NCBI GenBank assembly: GCA_026397675.1
Contig: JAPLUH010000151.1
Coordinates: forward strand, 1-11,778
From: Verrucomicrobiota bacterium
GTDB taxonomy: Bacteria; Verrucomicrobiota; Verrucomicrobiia; Limisphaerales; UBA9464
Reading direction: 5' to 3'
DNA length: 11,778 nt
The notes under the pieces were generated by a model that was not told the origin of the DNA, made no database searches, and saw nothing but the letters and a program-made list of their open reading frames with translations. Position numbers and translations under genes: made by a program. Shown in pieces: positions 7,080-11,778 of this stretch (positions are counted from its first letter, which is position 1; each line of letters opens with the position of its first letter).

Positions 7080-7925
7080 TTAATTGCTGCCGCACCCTCC
7101 GCCACCACCGCAGCCCGAAGACCCACACCCTGAGGATCCGCAGCCCGAGGACCCGTCCGAATGGCCGTGGTGGCCGCCGCCCGAGTCGGCCGCGCAGCCG
7201 CCTCCGATGCCTCCGTCTCCGCCACCGGAAGAACCGTGCTTGGAGGCGGAATTGCTGCCGGAGTCGCCGCCGCGGGCGGTGCGGAACATGAGCCAACCCA
7301 AGCCTGCGGCCACCACGACGACGGAGGCCATGATGAACAGACCATTGCCGATGAGTGCCTCGCCATTGACCTCCGAACAGCCGACCGCCGCGCCGGAGAG
7401 TCCGAGAATCCCCAGCAGGCCGAAGCCTGTTCGTCGCAGAGCGCGCTTGGGCAGGCACCAGTGAGAGGCACGATCGATCCGTTGCCAGCGGGCCTGAGGA
7501 GCGAAACGCACTTCGGGCTCAGGCCAGATGTCGGCCGGGGGTTCCGAGTTGAAACACCGGCGATAGCTGGCGCGGGTGGCCTCATAATTTTCTAGGAATC
7601 GGTCGTCTTCGGCGGGGCCGCCCCGGGTGGGTCCATGGTGCAACCGATGTTGCAGCACCTGGGTGCAAAGTTCGTCCCAGTAGGAGCGGCTATAGACCAG
7701 ATGCAGGTGCCAAGCCTGGTCGACCTCATCGGACGGGGTGACCGAGTGGCCGGCTCGCAAGGCGAGGAAGAGAAAGCGTCGGTATTCTTCGATGACCCGT
7801 CGGGCGAATCCGAGGTGCCAACCGTTCTCGCGGGCCAGTCGTTGAGTGAAGCTCAGCGCGTCGCCGATGTTATCCAATTCAAAGGCGACCAACCGATTCC
7901 AAAGAGGATCTTCGTTCAAAGTCAT
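7080..7925 (-). CDS. DUF1399 glycine-rich domain-containing membrane protein with Cys/Gly repeat tail
   Basis: Residues 1-141 of this 281-residue protein match the glycine-rich domain-containing protein (GRDP, DUF1399) family: LWNRLVAFELD, SFTQRLARENGW, FARRVIEEYRRFLFLA, VTPSDEVDQAWHLHLVYSRSYW (62-83, with the conserved HLH), LHHGPTRGGPAEDDRF and PPADIWPEPEVRF. Two hydrophobic segments follow (about 167-183 and 191-213), suggesting membrane insertion, then a Gly/Ser/His/Cys-rich tail (219-281) with three GSSGC repeats at 258-272. Plant GRDPs affect development and stress responses; the bacterial role is unknown. The His and Cys content of the tail could bind metal, but that is a guess. An AAGG four bases before the ATG is the best ribosome-binding site in the window. 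The permease gene follows after 32 bases. Confidence 0.88.
   Translation of the reverse strand: MTLNEDPLWNRLVAFELDNIGDALSFTQRLARENGWHLGFARRVIEEYRRFLFLALRAGHSVTPSDEVDQAWHLHLVYSRSYWDELCTQVLQHRLHHGPTRGGPAEDDRFLENYEATRASYRRCFNSEPPADIWPEPEVRFAPQARWQRIDRASHWCLPKRALRRTGFGLLGILGLSGAAVGCSEVNGEALIGNGLFIMASVVVVAAGLGWLMFRTARGGDSGSNSASKHGSSGGGDGGIGGGCAADSGGGHHGHSDGSSGCGSSGCGSSGCGGGGGCGSN
7110..7154 (-). repeat. Three 15-bp tandem units encoding GSSGC in the DUF1399 protein tail
   Basis: On the minus strand three successive 15-base units each encode Gly-Ser-Ser-Gly-Cys (residues 258-272). On the plus strand they read roughly CAGCCCGAAGACCCA, CACCCTGAGGATCCG and CAGCCCGAGGACCCG. The units differ mainly at third codon positions, so the protein repeat is kept while the DNA has drifted. 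That suggests the repeat is maintained by selection rather than being a recent slippage product. Confidence 0.7.
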
Positions 7926-8442
7926 GATACCTTCGAGGAGGGTTTGAATTTCCGATGAAGGAGGGCTCGTGCAACCCTTCTCTCATTATAAATACCGAAC
8001 CGCCGGGCCTAGATTGTCAAATTCACAGAAAGGGTCGGTCTCACCTATTTACACAAAAGGGGACACTCTTTACTATTCTGATGTCGTTGCCGGGGCTCCG
8101 CGGGAACGGTCCTGCGCTCGCAGGGAAGCTCGGGAAAGGATGGAGTTTTCGCGCTGTGCGCGAGGGGAGGGTATGATCGCTTCCAATGCTCGCTTCGGCC
8201 CGATTCCGCTGCTGCTTCGTGAAGTCTCAGGGGCGCAGTCGGTCCAAAGGGTTGTTGGTTGATTGTGTGTGGTCGTCGGAGGGCGGTGGTGCGCGGGTGG
8301 TGTGAGGGTGGTGGGGCTCCTTGGGATCGGCTCCGAGGGGTCCTTCTTGTCGAATCTATCCAGGGACATTTTCAAAAGAGTCAGGACATTCGTTGCAGGG
8401 AAGGTTGCTTCAGGGGCGAGTTGTGATTTCCATGACACGACC
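7926..8442. other. Noncoding intergenic region of about 517 bases between divergent genes
   Basis: No convincing gene is present. The left part (about 7975-8080) is AT-rich and holds the candidate promoter for the DUF1399 gene and the motif AAAAGGGGACACTC (8055-8068). Further right are two short perfect hairpins: CCTGC/GCAGG (8111-8115 with 8120-8124) and CGCGC/GCGCG (8150-8154 with 8158-8162). A strongly G/T-biased stretch (about 8250-8316) carries four runs of at least three G. A 29-codon ATG frame (8173-8262) with a GGAGG two bases upstream is possible but unsupported. No tRNA, CRISPR or intact transposase is seen. The promoter of the M28 gene probably lies here but I cannot pick it out. 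Confidence 0.6.
7985..8020 (-). promoter_or_regulatory. Candidate promoter for the DUF1399-permease unit
   Basis: Read on the minus strand, a consensus TTGACA (8020-8015) precedes TATTTATAAT (7994-7985), which ends about 60 bases before the ATG at 7925. The spacing is poor: 20 bases to TATTTA and 24 to TATAAT, against the usual 16-18. The local AT-richness in GC-rich DNA supports a promoter here, but which hexamers are used is uncertain. Confidence 0.3.
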
Positions 8443-10122
8443 ATGCTGTCGATTCTATGGAGACTTCGGGTGGCGGTGATGACGTTGCCGCTGTGGGTAT
8501 TGTTGGCCAGTCCGGGGCGGGCGGCCAATCCGCGGGGAGTGGCTTCCATCCAATCGACACAAATCCTCGAACACACTCGGGTCTTGGCGAGTGATGAGTT
8601 CGAGGGGCGCGGTCCGGGCACTCCGGGTGAGGCCAAGACGGTGGGTTATCTGGTGCAGCAATTTCGCCGTGCGGGTCTTCAGCCAGGGATGCCTGACGGA
8701 TCTTGGACTCAGGATGTTCCCATCGTGGGGGTGAAGTCTTCGGTGGGCTTTACTCTCGGGGGAGAAGCGCTGGTGGGGCCTCAGGATTATGTGGCCTGGA
8801 GCCCTCGTCTGGGTGGCGATGTGGCGCTGCCGGAAAGCGATGTGCTCTTCATGGGTTACGGGATCCACGCTCCGGAGTACGGATGGAATGACTTTCGTGA
8901 TGTGGATGTGCGGGGCAAGACGATCGTCGTCCTCATCAATGATCCGCCGATTCCCGATCCGGCCAAGCCCGACCAGCTCGATCCGAAGTGGTTCGGTGGC
9001 AAGGCCATGACTTATTATGGCCGTTGGACTTACAAGTTCGAGGAGGCGGGTCGCCGGGGTGCGGCTGCGGTGTTGATTATCCATGAGACGGCTCCGGCGG
9101 CGTATCCGTGGTTCGTGGTGATCAACTCTTGGGGTCGTGAGCGCTTCGATTTGGAGTCCAATGACTCCCCTCGGAGCGACATCGCGGGCTGGATGAGCCT
9201 GGAGCGGGCACAAAAGCTCTTCGCAGCCAATGGAACCACCTATGAGGCCATGAAGGAGGCTGCCAGGAAGCCGGGTTTTCGACCGGTGACCTTGAAGCAA
9301 AAGGCGGCGTTCACGGCACACAATGAGTCCCGCTCGCTGAAATCCAAGAACGTGCTTGGGATGGTTCGGGGGCGCGATCCGAAGCTCCGCGACGAGTGGG
9401 TCGTGGTCACCGCGCACTGGGATCACTTAGGCCGCAACGCGAGCCTCGAGGGCGACCAGATCTTTAATGGGGCCGCCGACAACGCCATCGGCACGGCTGG
9501 ACTCCTCGAACTGGCTGAGGCATTCGGCACCGCCACCAAGGCGCCGAAACGGTCCATGCTCTTTCTCTCGGTGACGGCCGAGGAGCAGGGGCTCTTGGGT
9601 GCGGCGCATTATGTGGCGCAGCCGGTGTACCCATTGGCCAAGACGGTGGCCAATCTCAACATGGATGGAGCCAACCAGTGGGGCCGGACTCGTGACCTTC
9701 GCCAAATCGGCCGGGGTGCTTCAACGATCGATGCGGTCCTGGATTCCGTGGCCAAGTCCCGCGGTCGGGTGGTCTTGCCAGATGCGCATCCCGAACGCGG
9801 TGGCTTCTACCGCAGCGATCATTTCGAGTTCATGAAGGGCGGCGTGCCGGCGTTGTACATCAAGGCCGGTGATGACTACCTCGGCAAGCCGACTGGATAT
9901 GGCGAGGCCAAGGTCAATGAGTACATCGAGCGCGATTACCACAAGGTCAGCGATCAGGTGAAACCCGACTGGGACCTCAGCGGGGCTGCCGAGGACTTGC
10001 GCTTGTATTACGACATTCTCTGGCGCCTGGCCGAAGACCGTCGCACCCCGCAGTGGAATGTGGGCAGTGAATTCAAGGCGGCCCGTGAGACTTCAAAAGT
10101 CTCCGAGGCCACGCTAAAATAA
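8443..10122 (+). CDS. Secreted M28-family zinc metallopeptidase with PA-like insert
   Basis: From the ATG at 8443 the protein has 559 residues. It starts with a signal peptide (MLSILWRLRVAVMTLPLW, predicted cut near ASPGRA at about residue 27). A protease-associated-like region spans about 130-240 (VLFMGYGIHAPEYGWNDF, RRGAAAVLIIHET). The M28 peptidase domain follows with all five expected metal ligands: H325 (TAHWDHLG), D346 (NGAADNAIG), E381 next to the catalytic E380 (TAEEQGLLG), D408 (NLNMDGAN) and H460 (YRSDHFEF). It should be an active extracytoplasmic aminopeptidase that removes N-terminal residues from peptides; exact specificity is unknown. The frame is open 60 codons further, to 8263, but that part is Gly/Val/Arg-rich and precedes an obvious signal peptide, so the internal ATG was chosen; 8479 is an alternative. 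No Shine-Dalgarno is visible. Its last 115 bases lie under the antisense extension of the DUF1552 gene. Confidence 0.93.
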   Translation: MLSILWRLRVAVMTLPLWVLLASPGRAANPRGVASIQSTQILEHTRVLASDEFEGRGPGTPGEAKTVGYLVQQFRRAGLQPGMPDGSWTQDVPIVGVKSSVGFTLGGEALVGPQDYVAWSPRLGGDVALPESDVLFMGYGIHAPEYGWNDFRDVDVRGKTIVVLINDPPIPDPAKPDQLDPKWFGGKAMTYYGRWTYKFEEAGRRGAAAVLIIHETAPAAYPWFVVINSWGRERFDLESNDSPRSDIAGWMSLERAQKLFAANGTTYEAMKEAARKPGFRPVTLKQKAAFTAHNESRSLKSKNVLGMVRGRDPKLRDEWVVVTAHWDHLGRNASLEGDQIFNGAADNAIGTAGLLELAEAFGTATKAPKRSMLFLSVTAEEQGLLGAAHYVAQPVYPLAKTVANLNMDGANQWGRTRDLRQIGRGASTIDAVLDSVAKSRGRVVLPDAHPERGGFYRSDHFEFMKGGVPALYIKAGDDYLGKPTGYGEAKVNEYIERDYHKVSDQVKPDWDLSGAAEDLRLYYDILWRLAEDRRTPQWNVGSEFKAARETSKVSEATLK

Positions 10123-11300
10123 AGGCGACGAACCGCCGCATCGGATCTCCGGAGTTGCCGACGGGTCAAATGCCCTGAAGCGGTGCGTCGGCGTCGCCAA
10201 AGCGCGACGGTTCCGTCCCCTTCCGGCATCGCATCGAGGCGGCCCGCCAGATAGGCGAGGTTGCCGACGTAATAGCGGCAGATGCGTTCGTACGATTCGG
10301 ATAGGTCGTTGTGCGAGGCCGAGTGATGCGCATCGCGGACGTTGAGGAAGGGGTAGAAGAGGCCCGAGAGATCGCGGCAGAGAACCAGGGTTGCCACGCG
10401 CGTTTTGTCGGTCTGGAAGGCCAGGGCGACGATGTCGCACATGAGTCGCATGTGCTCGCGGATGTCCTCCGGTAGACCGTTGTCAGGACGCTTCATGGTC
10501 ACCATCGGTCGACCCTTGTCACGGGCGCGATCCGCCGCCTTGGCGGTGTCTCCGCGCATGCGGTCCACGCGCTTCTCCACCTCGCGGACGCTCGAGAGGT
10601 ATTCGTCGAGGCGACGGTTGTCTTCGGCACTGACCGAGCGACTCAGTGACGACAGGTCGTCCCGGACTCGGTCGAGGATACTCCGGGTGCGCTGGTCGCC
10701 GCGGTTCTCGAAGAGGGCGTCGAACGCCAGCGATGGGTACACTTCCATTGGCACCGGCGAGTCGGCGCTTTGCCAGGAGATATGGGAGCTGTAGGCCATC
10801 GAGAAATTGCTCTCGTGGTATCCAGTGATGGGTTGCTCACAGCCCAGCACGAGGCTGGGTTGGACCGTGTCCTGCCCAATTTGATTCGCCAGGACTTGAT
10901 CCATGCTAATGCCGCCCCGGAGCACCGCGCCTTTCATGAGAGGCATGCCCGAGAGAATATTGCCGGTCTGCCCAGGATGAATGCCGAACCCTACGGCAGG
11001 CCGGTTGAAGAGGCCCTGGATGACGTTGAGACGATTCCGGAAGGGCGCCAGTGGTTCGAGGGTTTTGCTCAGTTCCATCTGGGCTCCGGCCCCCTTGGCC
11101 CACCAGTGGTCGCCGTTAATGCCGTTTCCAACAAACAGGGCTGCGAAGCGCTGTGGATAGGCCGTCGCAGCAGCCTCTCCGGTCGGGGTGGCCGCACCCC
11201 AGACCCGGACGGATTCTAGCCAGGGCAGGGTCATGGTAACGCCCGTGCCACGGAGGAAGGTTCGGCGATTTATCCGATGCTCTCGTGAGGATGAAGACAT
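10008..11300 (-). CDS. DUF1552 Tat-exported protein with disrupted C-terminus (probable 3' internal deletion and frameshift)
   Basis: Residues 1-364 look like a normal DUF1552 protein of the planctomycete/verrucomicrobial type: a Tat signal (NRRTFLRGTG, 11-20), RFAALFVGNGINGDHWW, ILSGMPL, SMDQVLANQIG, DEYLSSVREVEKRV, HMRLMCDIVALAFQTDKTRVATLVL and DAHHSASHND. After MPEGDGT (358-364) family members continue with a segment like LLDNS-VLFGSGLSDGN and GRH, about 65 residues that are absent here. The present frame instead gives Arg-rich sequence (LWRRRRTASGH) and runs antisense into the M28 gene. Directly at the break another frame encodes RFGDADAPLQGI and a TGA at 10166-10168, the expected family ending. 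I infer an out-of-frame deletion, so the protein is probably damaged. It starts 7 bases after its DUF1592-type partner. The function of DUF1552 is unknown; an exported role is implied by the Tat signal. Confidence 0.85.
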   Translation of the reverse strand: MSSSSREHRINRRTFLRGTGVTMTLPWLESVRVWGAATPTGEAAATAYPQRFAALFVGNGINGDHWWAKGAGAQMELSKTLEPLAPFRNRLNVIQGLFNRPAVGFGIHPGQTGNILSGMPLMKGAVLRGGISMDQVLANQIGQDTVQPSLVLGCEQPITGYHESNFSMAYSSHISWQSADSPVPMEVYPSLAFDALFENRGDQRTRSILDRVRDDLSSLSRSVSAEDNRRLDEYLSSVREVEKRVDRMRGDTAKAADRARDKGRPMVTMKRPDNGLPEDIREHMRLMCDIVALAFQTDKTRVATLVLCRDLSGLFYPFLNVRDAHHSASHNDLSESYERICRYYVGNLAYLAGRLDAMPEGDGTVALWRRRRTASGHLTRRQLRRSDAAVRRLYFSVASETFEVSRAALNSLPTFHCGVRRSSARRQRMS

Positions 11301-11307
11301 GGTTAGT

Positions 11308-11778
11308 TTAGTTTCGAGTCACGGGATCCTGAGGGCCTGTCTGTAGGCGTTTGTGGAGGAACTGTCGGCTGGTGACAACCCTTTCCAACAGGCCACTGAA
11401 GGGGTGGTGGTTGGCGCTCAGGTGGGACTTCATTTCTGCGATGAGGGGTTCATCACCCAAGATGAGTGTCCGACCTAATCCATAGGCCAGGAGTTTGCGG
11501 CACACGGTGTCGAGGAAATCGTCGCGGCGGTGTTGTCGGAGATAACCCACCAATCCGTCGAGCCCCTCGCCTTGAGCGCCGCCGGGAAACTCAGCACGCG
11601 CATCGATCGGATGTCCGGCCAGGTCCACGGCCCGTCGCTCACCCACAGGGCCATAGCCTTCAAAAACCAAACCCATGGAATCGAAACGGGCATGGCATTC
11701 GGCGCAGCCGGATTGTTTTCGATGGGCTACAAGGGCTTCGCGTAGCGTGAGTTGGCCGAGGCTGCGCTCGTCCTTCGG
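11308..11778 (-). CDS. C-terminal part of a DUF1592/DUF1588/DUF1585 cytochrome-type protein (5' end outside window)
   Basis: The minus-strand frame is open to the right edge of the window, so only the last 156 codons are seen. It contains the end of DUF1588, LTLREALVAHRKQSGCAECH, then ARFDSMGLVFEGYG; the C-A-E-C-H sequence is a c-type heme-binding CxxCH motif. A DUF1585 domain follows (LDGLVGYLR, then VCRKLLAYGLGRTL, then SGLLERVVTSRQF). Full-length members carry PSD1-like heme modules, DUF1587, DUF1592 and related domains, and are exported. They are almost always paired with a DUF1552 gene in Planctomycetota and Verrucomicrobiota. The stop lies 7 bases before the DUF1552 start, indicating one operon with likely translational coupling. 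A redox or polymer-degrading role has been suggested for the family but is unproven. Confidence 0.9.
   Translation of the reverse strand, partial: PKDERSLGQLTLREALVAHRKQSGCAECHARFDSMGLVFEGYGPVGERRAVDLAGHPIDARAEFPGGAQGEGLDGLVGYLRQHRRDDFLDTVCRKLLAYGLGRTLILGDEPLIAEMKSHLSANHHPFSGLLERVVTSRQFLHKRLQTGPQDPVTRN

Noticed and set aside
7048..7458. N-terminal extension of the permease frame
   Set aside because: The extra 137 codons are Arg/Gly-rich, overlap the DUF1399 coding sequence and precede the normal permease N-terminus.
5897..7585. A 562-codon minus-strand open frame overlapping the permease and the DUF1399 gene
   Set aside because: Same strand, different frame; the translation is Arg/Pro/His-rich without membrane segments, while the competing frames encode clear families.
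8263..8442. N-terminal extension of the M28 frame
   Set aside because: It would put 60 unusual residues in front of a clear signal peptide, which makes no sense for an exported protein.
8455..9426. A 323-codon minus-strand open frame inside the M28 gene
   Set aside because: Antisense shadow of a gene with a complete catalytic motif set; its translation is Arg/His/Pro-rich and looks non-native.
1..11778. Search for a CRISPR array, tRNA, rRNA, prophage or defence-system genes
   Set aside because: No spaced direct repeats, cloverleaf-like segments, integrases, nucleases or toxin-antitoxin-like pairs were recognised on either strand.

Overview
The window looks like chromosomal DNA of a high-GC bacterium of the Planctomycetota/Verrucomicrobiota group, most likely Verrucomicrobiota. 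The main reason is a DUF1592-type cytochrome protein followed 7 bases later by a Tat-exported DUF1552 protein, a pair typical of these phyla. Secreted PPC-domain proteins, a BNR_2 sialidase-like propeller and a DUF1399 glycine-rich protein fit the same picture. Most start codons lack a clear Shine-Dalgarno sequence. The assignment rests on gene families recalled from memory, not on a search.

Layout. Bases 1-1113 (+) are the 3' end of a large secreted protein (PPC, choice-of-anchor-D, PPC). A membrane-anchored HEAT-like protein of unknown function follows at 1151-1975 (+). It converges on a sialidase-like BNR_2 protein (2047-3150, -), with a 13-bp inverted repeat between the two. Divergent from that is tex (3258-5576, +), the conserved RNA-binding transcription accessory protein. 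Tex converges on an APC-family amino acid/GABA-type permease (5596-7047, -), which lies 32 bases downstream of a DUF1399 glycine-rich membrane protein (7080-7925, -). A noncoding stretch of about 517 bases (7926-8442) separates this pair from a divergent secreted M28 metallopeptidase (8443-10122, +). The right end holds the DUF1552 gene (10008-11300, -) and the 3' end of its DUF1592-type partner (11308-11778, -).

How the genes work together. Only three groups show linkage: the DUF1592-DUF1552 pair, the DUF1399 protein with the permease, and possibly the first two genes. The rest are housekeeping (tex) or export/degradation functions (M28 peptidase, BNR propeller, PPC protein), with no sign of a shared pathway.

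Hunt. I see no phage, CRISPR array, RNA gene or intact mobile element, and no convincing new multi-gene system. The strongest anomaly is the 3' end of the DUF1552 gene. Its C-terminal domain is missing, yet a family-like C-terminal tail (RFGDADAPLQGI, then stop) survives in another frame immediately after the break. This points to an out-of-frame internal deletion of roughly 200 bp, which makes the reading frame run antisense into the M28 gene. Secondary points are the AAGCGCTT inverted repeat, a possible mobile-element scar near 8055, and the Cys/Gly repeat tail of the DUF1399 protein.
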